From Bacillus mojavensis RO-H-1 = KCTC 3706 (GTDB taxonomy: Bacteria; Bacillota; Bacilli; Bacillales; Bacillaceae), in NCBI RefSeq assembly GCF_000245335.1, contig NZ_JH600279.1, forward strand, positions 558,001-622,000: a stretch of 64,000 nt of DNA, written 5' to 3'. The notes beneath the pieces were generated by a model. It was not told where the DNA came from. It saw only the letters and a list, made by a program, of their open reading frames with translations, and did not search any database. Of this stretch, positions 26,996 through 36,394 are shown one piece after another. The stretch's first letter is position 1. Every line of letters starts with the position of its first letter. The position numbers and the translations under genes are program-made.

Positions 26996-28078
26996 TTAAT
27001 TAATCTGATCTTTCATTTGTTTGTAGCGCTGATATTCCTTTATCGCCTCTTCTACCTTCCCGTTTTTGTTAAATATCTGCATTTTGTATTGCATAATTTT
27101 ATGATCGAAAGGTTCAATTTTCTCAACCTGCAGACAAATGTCCATCGCTTGACTGTAGTTCATTTCATGCATGAAAAAATCAATCAATTCATATGCCTTG
27201 CCGATCCACAGTTGGGCAAGACGCGTTTTTTCCGGTTCTGCCCACAAGTAGCCGTACTCCATAAAGTAATGGTTTTCGTATGACATTAACATATCCATGT
27301 GCTGGTGTAAGGTAGATGTATTAAGCGGCGGAGCCTCTTTTAGTGACCTTTCCCATTCAACAACATCAATTTTTACTCCTGAAAAACGAAGAATATACCC
27401 TGTTTCGGTTTTCTCGATTGATTGGCCGAAAGGAACCTGGCCGATTAATTTCCGGATTTGGTAAATGGTTGAGTAAAGCTGGGTGCTTGCTTTTGAAACA
27501 TCATAGTTGGGCCAAAAAAGGTCGATTAACAGGTCTTTACTGACGACACGTCCTTGATTTTGAAGTAAAAAAGCATAGATTTCACGCGCCTTGGACGTTC
27601 TCCATTTGACCGGTATGTTTGTCTTGACACTATTTAAGGTTTGATAAAACTGCAGGCTTCCAAAACATTGAATGAAATAATGCGCCTCGGTATTTTCTGC
27701 AGGTGCCCTGAGCTTGTTATTCGTTCTGATACGTTCAACTGTTGTCTCAAGCCGCTTGTAAATGACAGGCTTCAGCAAATAATCAATGGCATTCAGCTCA
27801 AACGCTTTGATAGCAAACTCATTATAAGCCGTGATAAAAATGACTTGGACATTTTTATTCTGCGCTTGAATCGCTTCAGCAAGCTCAATGCCATTAATTC
27901 CGGGCATTTCAATATCAAGAAACACCGCATCTATAGCAGGAATCGCCGCATGCTCCAGAGCTTCAATCGGATCTTGAAATGCCGTAATAGATTGAAAGGC
28001 GTTTGTCCGTTCAAGCATATTCTTAAAATGAAGCAATGCCAGATGCTCATCATCAACAATTAACGCGTTCAAAAACAC
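26996..28078 (-). CDS. SARP-type response regulator (REC, winged helix, BTAD)
   Basis: This encodes 360 residues. Receiver domain 1-120: acidic pocket Asp9-Asp10, phospho-acceptor Asp55 (FLDIEMPG), Thr83 and Lys103. An OmpR-like winged helix follows at ~145-225 (SKAREIYAFLLQNQGRVVSKD, then a YSTIYQIRKLIG recognition helix), and then a helical bacterial transcriptional activator (BTAD/TPR) domain to the end. This REC-wHTH-BTAD order marks the SARP-like response regulators. GTG 28078 follows GGGTGG. It is divergent from the hybrid kinase and upstream of the adhesin, so it probably relays the kinase signal to the adhesin promoter. I do not recall it in 168. Confidence 0.88.
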   Translation of the reverse strand: MFLNALIVDDEHLALLHFKNMLERTNAFQSITAFQDPIEALEHAAIPAIDAVFLDIEMPGINGIELAEAIQAQNKNVQVIFITAYNEFAIKAFELNAIDYLLKPVIYKRLETTVERIRTNNKLRAPAENTEAHYFIQCFGSLQFYQTLNSVKTNIPVKWRTSKAREIYAFLLQNQGRVVSKDLLIDLFWPNYDVSKASTQLYSTIYQIRKLIGQVPFGQSIEKTETGYILRFSGVKIDVVEWERSLKEAPPLNTSTLHQHMDMLMSYENHYFMEYGYLWAEPEKTRLAQLWIGKAYELIDFFMHEMNYSQAMDICLQVEKIEPFDHKIMQYKMQIFNKNGKVEEAIKEYQRYKQMKDQIN

Positions 28079-28101
28079 ATCCCACCCTATATGTAAAATC
28101 G

Positions 28102-28119
28102 AGATATTAGTAAATATCT
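28102..28119. promoter_or_regulatory. Inverted repeat in the regulator-kinase intergenic region
   Basis: AGATATT-AGTA-AATATCT lies between a minus-strand TATAAT (28123-28128) and the regulator start. It could be an autoregulatory operator or a 5'-leader hairpin. Confidence 0.35.
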
Positions 28120-28251
28120 TCTATTATATCATGCCAAATAGCCCCTTTAATTGGATTCTTTTTCTTTCTATTGTAGCTTTTGAAAGTTTACATTTACAAT
28201 ATTTATAAAAAATAGGAATGTAGAATGAACCTATTAAAAAGGAGCATTGTT

Positions 28252-31200
28252 ATGAAAGAAAAATTTATTTTCATTTCGATTATTTTCGGTTATGCCGCTT
28301 TGTTTATGGCTTTTATAGCGATTGACCATCTTTCTGGATCAACACTTCCTGAAGCAAAGCATGGGGTCATGAACTTGGAGAACTGGGATTTTCAGAAGGA
28401 TGGGAATGTACAGCTGAACGGAAAGTGGACATTATATCCAAATCAGATTTTATCGCCAAAAGAGATTGCTTCAGCAAAAGGAAAAGATCCCCTCTTCGTT
28501 GATGTCCCCAGTAATGTGAAGCTGGCCAAGCAAGGTATCAACGTGGATTACGGAACGTACAAGCTGACGATCAAATCAAAGCTAGACAATCAGGTTTTCG
28601 GGGTCAGCACGTCGTTTATTTACAGTGCAAATCGCAGCTATTTTAATGGACAAGTCATAGGCCAAAGCGGCAGCCCCTCAAATAAACCTGATTTTACAGC
28701 ACAAAACAGACCGTATACGAGCTTTTTCCCGCTTCACAAGGGTGATAATGAACTTGTCGTACAGTTTTCGAACTTCGGAAAAACGCCGGGGTGGGGAATC
28801 GCAAAGCCGATTACCTTTGGAACTCAGGACCAAATAGTGCGTGAAAACAAAATTTCCTTTCTTAATGATACGGTCATGATTACAGCATTTTTCATTACCG
28901 GATTATATTTTCTGGGCTTTTACCTGCAAAGAAAAAAGGATAAACATTTGCTGTTTTTTTCTGTTATGTGTCTTCTGTTTTCATTCATTATTCTGATGAT
29001 CGGAAAAGAGCGGATTATATTCCTCCTCTTTCCGTCCATTTCATTTTCATTGTTAAATTCAATGAGGGCAATCTCAACTGTGTTTGTCAGTATAGCGGTT
29101 TTTCTCTATCTCTATTTTGCTTACAGAGAGATTGTGTCAAAACGTTTTATGCTCATAGCCACTGTTTCTTGCGGGCTGGTCTTGATTATAGATTTTTTAA
29201 CCGTTGGGTTTATCGGCCACTCCTCATACATACTACATTCCGTGCTAGCCGTTTCGACCCTGGTTTATATCACATATATTTTTACGATCGCAGCGATCCG
29301 CAAAATGGAAGGAAGCCTGTATCTGACAATCGCTTCTATATCAATGAGTGCTTTTGTCATTTTAACGACCATCTCCGCTTATACAGGAAAAACGGCTTTC
29401 TCTTTTAATTCGATCTACTCATTGCCGACAGTCATTGCGTTGCTGGCGATTGTTCTTCTCATGGCACAGCAATTTGCCGGCGCATTCCGCGAAAATGAAG
29501 TGCTGTCGTGGAAATTACTCAGGGTTGACCGGCTGAAGGATGAGTTTATAGCGAAGACATCGCATGAATTTAAAACACCGCTGAACAGCATTATTAATAT
29601 ATGCCAAACGTTGCTGGCCGGCAAAGGAAAAAGAACGATAGAAGAAGAGAAAGAAAACATGCAGCTTGTTATCCGCATGGGCTACAGGCTGTCCAATCTG
29701 GTGAATGACATCCTGGATTTAGAAAAAATAAAGCAAGGCATGCTTCAGATTCACCCGGTGCCTGTTGATATTTATGCTTTAGTTTGTTCGGAAATGAATT
29801 TCTATAATCTCTTATCGAGACATAAAAACTTAAATATGATGAATCATATTCCAGACGACCTTCCTTTAGTGCTCGCAGATGAAAACCGCTTCCGCCAAAT
29901 ATTAACCAATTTAGTAGACAATGCAATCAAGTATACAGCGGAGGGCCAAATCACACTTTCTGCTTCAAAACTGAACGATAACATGATCAAGGTGACAGTT
30001 ACGGATACCGGAAGCGGCATTTCCGAAGCCGATCGCCAAACCATCTTTGAGTCTTTTCAGCAAGCAGAAATGAATAAAGACGACGGAGCCGGTCTTGGCC
30101 TCAGTATTGTCAAACAGCTGGTCCAGCTCCAAAACGGGGACATTTGGGTCGAATCAGAAGAGGGAAAAGGGTCGGCATTCCATTTCACATTGCCCATTGT
30201 CCATCATGAATCTGTGCCTGAAACCAAAACAAGTCTTCCAGAATTACAATCCGGGCTAGAGATGTCAGGTATCTCTTTAAGCACGCCCTATTACTCTGAG
30301 AAAATTGACGCTCCAACCATTCTGATTGTCGATGATAACATTGACAGTTTAAAAATTTTAAGCGATATGCTTGAAGGCGTGCCCTACAATGTAATTGCTG
30401 CAAAAAACGGAACGGAAGCATTAGAAGTGGTTTCTTGCACGAAGCTTGATTTGGTGATTCTGGACTTGATGATGCCGGATATGACTGGTTTCGAAGTCTG
30501 TACGAGAATTCGTGAACGATTCAGTATGGTTGATCTTCCGGTTCTGATCATTACAGCAGCCATCATCGGCCACGACAAATACAAGGCTTTTCATGCCGGA
30601 GCAAATGACATTTTGCAAAAACCTTATCATTACTCTGAATTTATGGCGCGTATCAAAAACCTGATTATGATGAAACATACAGCAAACCAAGCGACAAATA
30701 TGGAGATGGCATTTCTGCAGTCGCAAATCAAACCACACTTTCTCTACAATGTGTTAAACACAATTATTTCACTCAGTCATTTGGATATTGAAAAAGCGCG
30801 AGAGATAACAGCTGAATTTACTAACTATTTAAGAATGAGTTTTGATTTCCAAAATACATCAGCCATCAGTTCATTCAGAAACGAGCTTTCTATTATCAAT
30901 TCCTATCTCTCCATAGAAAAGACGCGCTTCGGCGATCGGCTGGACATTCTTTTCGATATAGACAAAGACATTGACTTCATCCTTCCGCCTTTAATGATTC
31001 AGCCATTGGTGGAAAATGCAGTCCATCATGGCGTAAGCAAAAAAAGAGGCGGAGGATGGGTTAAGCTGACCGTAAAAAAACAAAGCAGGAACGAGTATTA
31101 CGTCGAAGTTGAAGATAACGGTGTTGGCATTGCGCCGGAAAAACAAAAGAATATCCTGTCTCAAGACTTCGATCGCAGCGTCGGACTCAAAAATATCAAC

Positions 31201-31347
31201 CAGCGGCTCAAGCATTTTTGTGGCAGTGAATTGAACATCCGCAGCATCCCGGATGCCGGCACAGCTGTTTCGATGGTTATACACATTACTGAAACAACAG
31301 ATTCTCCTAAATTTATAAGTACGTCTCCGGATGCAGAGGAACAATAA
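28252..31347 (+). CDS. ywpD: Hybrid sensor kinase with two kinase modules (full-length ywpD-type)
   Basis: This encodes 1,031 residues from ATG 28252 (AAAAAGGAG, 7-base spacing); an upstream ATG at 28225 is possible. Order: membrane anchor, 7TMR-DISM extracellular sensor (~25-205), seven membrane helices (~210-415), HisKA with His438 (SHEFKTPLNS), HATPase, receiver with Asp738 (VILDLMMPDM), then a second LytS-type kinase module with His829 (SQIKPHFLYN) and a further HATPase (NGVGIAPE, GLKNINQRL). Two kinase cores around one receiver suggest an internal relay ending on the divergent SARP regulator. The 168 YwpD is a ~278-residue kinase that I take to be the C-terminal remnant of this protein. 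The gene ends at a strong terminator before mscL. Confidence 0.88.
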   Translation: MKEKFIFISIIFGYAALFMAFIAIDHLSGSTLPEAKHGVMNLENWDFQKDGNVQLNGKWTLYPNQILSPKEIASAKGKDPLFVDVPSNVKLAKQGINVDYGTYKLTIKSKLDNQVFGVSTSFIYSANRSYFNGQVIGQSGSPSNKPDFTAQNRPYTSFFPLHKGDNELVVQFSNFGKTPGWGIAKPITFGTQDQIVRENKISFLNDTVMITAFFITGLYFLGFYLQRKKDKHLLFFSVMCLLFSFIILMIGKERIIFLLFPSISFSLLNSMRAISTVFVSIAVFLYLYFAYREIVSKRFMLIATVSCGLVLIIDFLTVGFIGHSSYILHSVLAVSTLVYITYIFTIAAIRKMEGSLYLTIASISMSAFVILTTISAYTGKTAFSFNSIYSLPTVIALLAIVLLMAQQFAGAFRENEVLSWKLLRVDRLKDEFIAKTSHEFKTPLNSIINICQTLLAGKGKRTIEEEKENMQLVIRMGYRLSNLVNDILDLEKIKQGMLQIHPVPVDIYALVCSEMNFYNLLSRHKNLNMMNHIPDDLPLVLADENRFRQILTNLVDNAIKYTAEGQITLSASKLNDNMIKVTVTDTGSGISEADRQTIFESFQQAEMNKDDGAGLGLSIVKQLVQLQNGDIWVESEEGKGSAFHFTLPIVHHESVPETKTSLPELQSGLEMSGISLSTPYYSEKIDAPTILIVDDNIDSLKILSDMLEGVPYNVIAAKNGTEALEVVSCTKLDLVILDLMMPDMTGFEVCTRIRERFSMVDLPVLIITAAIIGHDKYKAFHAGANDILQKPYHYSEFMARIKNLIMMKHTANQATNMEMAFLQSQIKPHFLYNVLNTIISLSHLDIEKAREITAEFTNYLRMSFDFQNTSAISSFRNELSIINSYLSIEKTRFGDRLDILFDIDKDIDFILPPLMIQPLVENAVHHGVSKKRGGGWVKLTVKKQSRNEYYVEVEDNGVGIAPEKQKNILSQDFDRSVGLKNINQRLKHFCGSELNIRSIPDAGTAVSMVIHITETTDSPKFISTSPDAEEQ

Positions 31348-31369
31348 AGAATACGGTAATCCTTGACCT

Positions 31370-31411
31370 ATAAAAAAAGACTGCCGCATTCCAGCGGCAG
31401 TCTTTTTTTAT
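31370..31411. terminator. Bidirectional terminator
   Basis: AGACTGCCGC pairs with GCGGCAGTCT around ATTCCA, with A-tract before and T-tract after. It serves the sensor kinase and the convergent mscL, whose stop lies in its right arm. Confidence 0.92.
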
Positions 31412-31800
31412 TCTGGAGATCTTGTCTGCTGCTTCAGCAAGTCCCTGATTTCTTTCAATAACTCTTCTTGCGCATCCGCCGCTTCCTCCTCGGCCTCTTC
31501 TTCCGCTTCTTTCTTGCGCCTCAATTGATTCAAAGTCCGAATCATAATAAAAATAGAGAACGATATGATCAAGAAATTCACAATGGTTTGAATGAAGCTG
31601 CCGTATTTGACGACCGCATCACCGAATGTAAATGACAGTCCCGAAAAATCAAGCCCGCCCAGAAGCAAGCCAACTAAAGGCATAATGATATCATTAACGA
31701 GCGATGTGACGATCTTACCGAACGCGCCCCCTATGACAACACCAATCGCAAGGTCAACAATGTTCCCGCGCATGGCAAAGGTCTTAAACTCTTTCCACAT
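31408..31800 (-). CDS. mscL: Large-conductance mechanosensitive channel MscL
   Basis: This homopentameric channel opens under membrane tension during hypo-osmotic shock. From ATG 31800 (CAGGTG upstream) it has 130 residues and starts [20 protein letters not shown], the classic MscL N-terminus. Two membrane helices follow (~15-45 and ~66-90), then a charged C-terminal coiled bundle rich in Glu and Ala. The longer frame to 31842 has no ribosome site and overlaps the fabZ terminator. Confidence 0.96.
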   Translation of the reverse strand: MWKEFKTFAMRGNIVDLAIGVVIGGAFGKIVTSLVNDIIMPLVGLLLGGLDFSGLSFTFGDAVVKYGSFIQTIVNFLIISFSIFIMIRTLNQLRRKKEAEEEAEEEAADAQEELLKEIRDLLKQQTRSPE

Positions 31801-31825
31801 TACAATCACCTGCTTTTTTTGTTTT

Positions 31826-31870
31826 GAAAGAAAAAAAGACAAATGTGCCGCTGCCCATCTGTCTTTTTTT
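31826..31870 (-). terminator. Terminator of fabZ
   Basis: AAAAAGACA pairs with TGTCTTTTT with an interrupted inner GC stem, followed by T residues on the minus strand, right after the fabZ stop. Confidence 0.85.
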
Positions 31871-31873
31871 CAC

Positions 31874-32299
31874 TTACTCGCCAAGGGCAAAAGTCAGTTC
31901 CACTTCGCAAACCACTTCGCCGTCAACTTTGGCAACGCCTTTTCCTCGCCCGATTGTGCCTCGCGCACGAATGATCTCAACCTCAAGGTGAAGCTGGTCA
32001 CCAGGTTTCACTTGTTTTTTAAACCGGCAATTGTCAATGCCGGCAAAGAAAGCCAATCTGCCTCGGTTTTCTTCTTTAATCAGCATAGCAACAGCGCCGA
32101 CTTGGGCAAGTGCCTCTACGATTAATACGCCGGGCATAACCGGATACTGAGGAAAATGGCCGTTAAAAAATTCTTCATTTGCGGTTACATTTTTATATCC
32201 TGCAGCCCGTTTGCCCTCTTCAACTTCCGTAATCCGGTCTACGAGCAAAAACGGATAACGGTGAGGAATAATTTCTTTAATTTGCTGAGTATCAAGCAT
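31874..32299 (-). CDS. fabZ: 3-hydroxyacyl-ACP dehydratase FabZ
   Basis: FabZ dehydrates beta-hydroxyacyl-ACP in each round of type II fatty-acid elongation. From ATG 32299 (AAGGAG upstream) it has 141 residues, with the [11 protein letters not shown] motif near residue 12 and catalytic His48 (NGHFP) and Glu62 (VEALAQ) in the hot-dog fold. The frame runs to 32344, but that extension is not conserved-looking. It is a single-gene transcript divergent from rapD. Confidence 0.96.
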   Translation of the reverse strand: MLDTQQIKEIIPHRYPFLLVDRITEVEEGKRAAGYKNVTANEEFFNGHFPQYPVMPGVLIVEALAQVGAVAMLIKEENRGRLAFFAGIDNCRFKKQVKPGDQLHLEVEIIRARGTIGRGKGVAKVDGEVVCEVELTFALGE

Positions 32300-32492
32300 T
32301 CTCTTGACATCTCCTTCATCTGCGTTAGTATGTATAGCAATCATTTATGATCCAATCTGTACATTTGAAAAGTATATTATGAATGAATCTCTTTTTCAAC
32401 CTGCACCCAAAGTGTAACCAACTGTCAATGAGAGCCGTCAAAAGTTGTGATATGATAATTATAGATTTTACCATTAGCAAAGAGGTAGGAAA

Positions 32493-33557
32493 ATGATTTC
32501 AAAGTTTATAGAAAAAAGAATGCAAAAAATGTTAGACGAGTGGTATACCGCTATTGGCAAACGCAAAATGGATGACGCAGCAGCACTTAAAGAGGAAATC
32601 GATCAGAACCTTCCGAAGCTTAAAAGGAACACAAAACTTTGGATGCGTTATCAATTGTTCCTCGCACGGCATCAGCTGCTTTATGAAAACCAGGACGGTC
32701 TGGATTCATTATTCCATGATTTATATGAACAGGAAGAAAAAATGGATGATGAATTGAAATATTATCTGCACTTTTTCTCAGGATTATATGAAATGGTAAA
32801 AACCGCTCCGAAGCATGCGGTGAATGGTTTTAAAAAAGCTGAGCAGCACCTGCACGCGATTCAAAACTCATTTGAAGCCGCTGACTTTTATTATCAAACC
32901 GCCGGCGCCTATTACTTGATGAAATCACCGCCGCTTTCCATCCAATATGTTGAAAAAGCTTTAAATATCTACTTGCATCAATTCGGCTATGTAAAAAAGG
33001 TGATCAGCTGCAAACTGCTGCTCGCTGTAAACTATATTGATCAAGAACGCTATGATGAGGCTGAACAGCTTTTCAAAGAAATCATCAAGAAAACCCAGCA
33101 GTTAAATGACGATAACCTGCTGTGCCATGCTTATTATAATTTGGGCTTTTTAAAAGCAACCGAAAAGAAAGACCATGAAGCACTTCTATACTTTAAAAAG
33201 GTATTGAAGAATCAGGAATTTGAAACCAATTCTCCAGTATCCTATCTTCACTGTGTGTATGAATCCGTCAGAGCCCTTTTTAAAACAGAAAAGATCTCAG
33301 AAGGAAAAGCGGTTTTGCAAAAAGGAAAAGAATTATCTGAAAAAGTAAACATTCAAACAATTCAATTGAAATTAAAAACACTTGAAGCGCTCTATACGTC
33401 TGCTGAAGACCCTTATGATACCTTGCTTGAATATGTGCTTGAACTTGAAAAAATCGAAGCTTGGGTGGATTTAGAGGTGCTTTTGGAGGACATCACGGAA
33501 TACTACAAAAAAAAGGACGATTTCGAAAAAGCCGCCTTTTTTATACTGCGCGGCTGA
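32493..33557 (+). CDS. rapD: Rap-family regulator RapD
   Basis: RapD is a TPR protein that restrains the response regulator ComA and so reduces early competence and surfactin expression. The 354 residues comprise an N-terminal helix bundle (~1-70) and then TPR repeats (e.g. AYYLMKSPPLSIQYVEKAL, AYYNLGFLKATEKKDHEAL). ATG 32493 follows AGAGGTAGG. Unlike most rap genes there is no phr pheromone gene downstream: flhP converges 21 bp after the stop. This agrees with rapD in 168. Confidence 0.93.
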   Translation: MISKFIEKRMQKMLDEWYTAIGKRKMDDAAALKEEIDQNLPKLKRNTKLWMRYQLFLARHQLLYENQDGLDSLFHDLYEQEEKMDDELKYYLHFFSGLYEMVKTAPKHAVNGFKKAEQHLHAIQNSFEAADFYYQTAGAYYLMKSPPLSIQYVEKALNIYLHQFGYVKKVISCKLLLAVNYIDQERYDEAEQLFKEIIKKTQQLNDDNLLCHAYYNLGFLKATEKKDHEALLYFKKVLKNQEFETNSPVSYLHCVYESVRALFKTEKISEGKAVLQKGKELSEKVNIQTIQLKLKTLEALYTSAEDPYDTLLEYVLELEKIEAWVDLEVLLEDITEYYKKKDDFEKAAFFILRG

Positions 33558-33578
33558 TTGAAAACGCCCCTCTCTCTA

Positions 33579-34388
33579 TTATCTGACAGAATTAATCAAA
33601 CCGAGCATCTGATCACCCATTGTAATCGTTCTGCTGTTCAGCTGATAAGAACGCTGAGACGTAATCAAATCTGTCATTTGTTTAGAAATATCCACATTTG
33701 ACATCTCAAGTGCACCCTGCTGCATTCCGATGTTTTGTCTGTTTGCGCCATTCAGCTCTTCAAAGGCTGCCGCATTATCAATGGAGAAAAGATTATTTCC
33801 TTCGGATTTCAGCTCTTGAGGATTGTTCACTTGGATAACTCCGAGATTAAACCGCTGTACTGTATTCCCGTTAGACGCGGTTAAGGTTCCGTTATCATTG
33901 ACCGTAATTTTTTTCATTGAGCTGTCTATGTTTACTGCATTGCCGTTTTCATCAAGCACGGGATGACCGTTGCCTGTCACGAGCTGAAGCTGGTTGGCAT
34001 TATCAGCTGAAGGCGATAAATAAAGCGCCCCGTCCCTCGTATACTGGCGATTGCCATTCACGTTAACCTGCAGGTATTGGTAAGGAGACGTAAAGGCGAT
34101 ATCCAGATCGCGCTCCGTCTTCTGAATGCTTCCTTGATCAGATACAAGCCGTGAATTCATCATCGCTCCGACGCCAAGGCGCAAGCCGGGCGGCGTTTTG
34201 CGGGATTGTGCCACTTCTTCGTTTTTTTCATCAACCTGATCGAATTGCTGTCTGACGAGCTCAGAGAAATTCGTATCCTTAGCCTTATAGCCGGTTGTGT
34301 TGCTGTTGGAAAGGTTGCTGCTGATTGTGTCAATCTGCTGCTGCAGCTGGTTTAAGGTGGTTGATGCCGTTAGCATTGACCTAAGCAT
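33579..34388 (-). CDS. flhP: Flagellar hook-basal body rod protein FlhP
   Basis: This encodes 269 residues of the FlgG/FlgF rod family: the N-terminal rod signature (ISSNLSNSNTTGYKAKD), a central beta domain and a C-terminal helix with SNVDISKQMTDLI. It forms part of the flagellar rod with FlhO. ATG 34388 follows GGGGG. It is the second gene of the flhOP operon, 32 bp after flhO. The Asn/Thr-rich central region is normal for the family. Confidence 0.95.
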   Translation of the reverse strand: MLRSMLTASTTLNQLQQQIDTISSNLSNSNTTGYKAKDTNFSELVRQQFDQVDEKNEEVAQSRKTPPGLRLGVGAMMNSRLVSDQGSIQKTERDLDIAFTSPYQYLQVNVNGNRQYTRDGALYLSPSADNANQLQLVTGNGHPVLDENGNAVNIDSSMKKITVNDNGTLTASNGNTVQRFNLGVIQVNNPQELKSEGNNLFSIDNAAAFEELNGANRQNIGMQQGALEMSNVDISKQMTDLITSQRSYQLNSRTITMGDQMLGLINSVR

Positions 34389-34420
34389 AGTTGATGTCCC
34401 CCGTTTTTTCTTCCTTTATC

Positions 34421-35233
34421 TTATATTTTTCCGATTTCATTGGCTGCTTTGTCCATACTTTTGTCATAAGCTTGAATGACCTTCTGGTTTGCTTCAAACG
34501 ATCTGTACGCTTCAGTCATTTCTGTATAGGCGCTCGTCACATCAACATTCGAAAGCTCAGAAACGCCTTGTTTTAATGAATAAGATACTTGGTTATTGCC
34601 AGCCGCGCTCGGCAGGTCATTTCCGTCAGCCGTGCTGTACAAATCATTGCCATCTTTTTTTAGATTTCTGACATCCTCTGCCATTCTGACATCAATCTGT
34701 CCGGCTGTTCGTCCGTTCACAGTAACAGTACCGTTTTCAGACACGGTGAAATTTTCATTTTCGACCGTAATCGGCTGTCCTGTCGTTGATAAAATGGCAT
34801 TTCCGTTAATCGTCAGCTGATTATTCTCATTTAAAGAAAACGTGCTGCTTTTTGAATATCGGACCCCATTCTCCGTTTGAACCGGATAAAAAAGGGCGGC
34901 ATTTTCATTTGTTTCCGCATGAACCGGAACTTGATTTTCAACCAATGTGATGTCTGTAGGCTGATCCGTCGACTTGAGGCTTCCCTGTGTAAAAAGAGGC
35001 TTAAGCTCCTGCATATAGACACCGGTATTAACGGAACCGATTTCTGTTTTCGATGTGCCAGCCGGAGATTTTGATTCAATTCTGCTAAGAAGCATCTCAG
35101 GGAACGCGCGCAGCGATCCTTGGTCTGCTTTATATCCGGATGTATTTGCGTTTGCGATATTATTTGAAAGCATTTCCGTTCTGCGCTCTTGGGCAATCAT
35201 TGCGGATGTTGCGGTATATAATCCTTTTAACAA
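34421..35233 (-). CDS. flhO: Flagellar hook-basal body rod protein FlhO
   Basis: Choosing the TTG at 35233 (GAGGTG six bases upstream) gives 270 residues and the N-terminus MLKGLYTATSAMIAQ, matching the known length; the frame is open to 35272. The rod signature MLSNNIANANTSGYKAD lies near residues 22-38, and SNVDVTSAYTEM near the C-terminus. It forms the rod with FlhP, exported by the flagellar secretion system. It is the first gene of the operon. Confidence 0.95.
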   Translation of the reverse strand: MLKGLYTATSAMIAQERRTEMLSNNIANANTSGYKADQGSLRAFPEMLLSRIESKSPAGTSKTEIGSVNTGVYMQELKPLFTQGSLKSTDQPTDITLVENQVPVHAETNENAALFYPVQTENGVRYSKSSTFSLNENNQLTINGNAILSTTGQPITVENENFTVSENGTVTVNGRTAGQIDVRMAEDVRNLKKDGNDLYSTADGNDLPSAAGNNQVSYSLKQGVSELSNVDVTSAYTEMTEAYRSFEANQKVIQAYDKSMDKAANEIGKI

Positions 35234-35315
35234 GTTTTCCACCTCTAAAATGGCATTTTTTCCAGTTGTCATATAGGAACATTCGTTCTATAATATAAAT
35301 CAGTATTTTATCCTA

Positions 35316-35323
35316 TTATCGGC
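35316..35323 (-). promoter_or_regulatory. Candidate sigma-D -10 element for flhOP
   Basis: GCCGATAA, the sigma-D -10 consensus, lies about 85 bp upstream of flhO on the coding strand. The matching -35 (TAAA) is poor at the expected spacing, so only the -10 is convincing. Confidence 0.5.
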
Positions 35324-35352
35324 ATTTCCCATCAATTCGTGAAGAGTTTTCA

Positions 35353-35387
35353 TAAAAAAACCCCATTCTTTTTCAGAATGAGGTTTG
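35353..35387 (-). terminator. Terminator of mbl
   Basis: AAACCTCATTCT pairs with AGAATGGGGTTT and is followed by TTTT on the minus strand, just after the mbl stop. Confidence 0.9.
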
Positions 35388-35392
35388 AGTGA

Positions 35393-36394
35393 TCAGCTTA
35401 GTTTGCGTTTAGGAAGCTTGTCCATATTATCAAGCATAACACCTGTTCCGACTGCCACACAATCCATTGGATTTTCAGCGACAAGCACCGGAACCTTCAG
35501 CTCTTCAGCGAGCAGCTGGTCGAGGCCGTTTAAGAGCGCGCCTCCGCCGGTAATGATAACGCCGCGGTCAATGATATCAGCGGACAGTTCAGGCGGTGTT
35601 CTTTCAAGCACTTGTTTCGCAGCCTGCACAATAACAGCTACAGATTCACGAAGGGCTTCTTCTACTTCTTTGCTGTTTACTGTAATTGTTCTTGGAAGAC
35701 CGGAAACCATGTCCCGTCCGCGAATGGAAATTTCTTCGTGACGTGCGTCTGGGAAAACTGTTGCGACTTTAATCTTAATATCTTCCGCAGTACGTTCGCC
35801 GATCAGCAGCTTGTACTCGCGTTTGATATAATTTAAGATTTCCATGTCAAACTTGTCCCCAGCCATTTTAATAGAAGAGGAGGTGACAATATCGCCCATT
35901 GAGATGACTGCGATATCCGTCGTCCCGCCTCCGATGTCTACAACCATGTTACCGCTCGGCTGGAATATTTCCATACCCGCGCCAATAGCGGCAACTTTCG
36001 GTTCTTCTTCAAGGTACACATGTTTACCGCCGCTTTTTTCAGCAGCTTCTTTGATGGCTTTTTGCTCAACTGATGTAATATTCGTCGGGCAGCAAATAAG
36101 CATGCGCGGTTTTGAGAACAGGCCTTTTACGTTCAGCTTGTTAATAAAATGTTTCAGCATTGCTTCTGTTACTTCAAAGTCAGCAATAACTCCGTCTTTC
36201 AGCGGGCGAATCGCAACAATATTCCCAGGTGTACGTCCAACCATTCGTCTTGCCTCTTCGCCGACCGCCAGCACTTTGCCGCTGTTTTTATCAAGTGCAA
36301 CTACGGAAGGTTCATTCAGAACAATTCCTTTACCTTTAACATGGATCAGTACATTTGCAGTACCGAGGTCAATACCAATATCCCTTGCAAACAT
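35393..36394 (-). CDS. mbl: MreB-like cytoskeletal protein Mbl
   Basis: This actin-fold protein forms membrane-associated filaments that guide lateral-wall synthesis. The 333 residues carry the phosphate-1 motif DIGIDLGTANVL (5-16), phosphate-2 VVDIGGGTTDIAV and the adenosine motif GVIITGGGALLNG. ATG 36394 follows AAGGAGG. It lies downstream of spoIIID, in the usual Bacillus arrangement. Confidence 0.97.
   Translation of the reverse strand: MFARDIGIDLGTANVLIHVKGKGIVLNEPSVVALDKNSGKVLAVGEEARRMVGRTPGNIVAIRPLKDGVIADFEVTEAMLKHFINKLNVKGLFSKPRMLICCPTNITSVEQKAIKEAAEKSGGKHVYLEEEPKVAAIGAGMEIFQPSGNMVVDIGGGTTDIAVISMGDIVTSSSIKMAGDKFDMEILNYIKREYKLLIGERTAEDIKIKVATVFPDARHEEISIRGRDMVSGLPRTITVNSKEVEEALRESVAVIVQAAKQVLERTPPELSADIIDRGVIITGGGALLNGLDQLLAEELKVPVLVAENPMDCVAVGTGVMLDNMDKLPKRKLS

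Noticed and set aside
33558..33578. A phr pheromone gene downstream of rapD
   Set aside because: Only 21 bp separate rapD from the convergent flhP, leaving no room; RapD is known to lack a cognate Phr.
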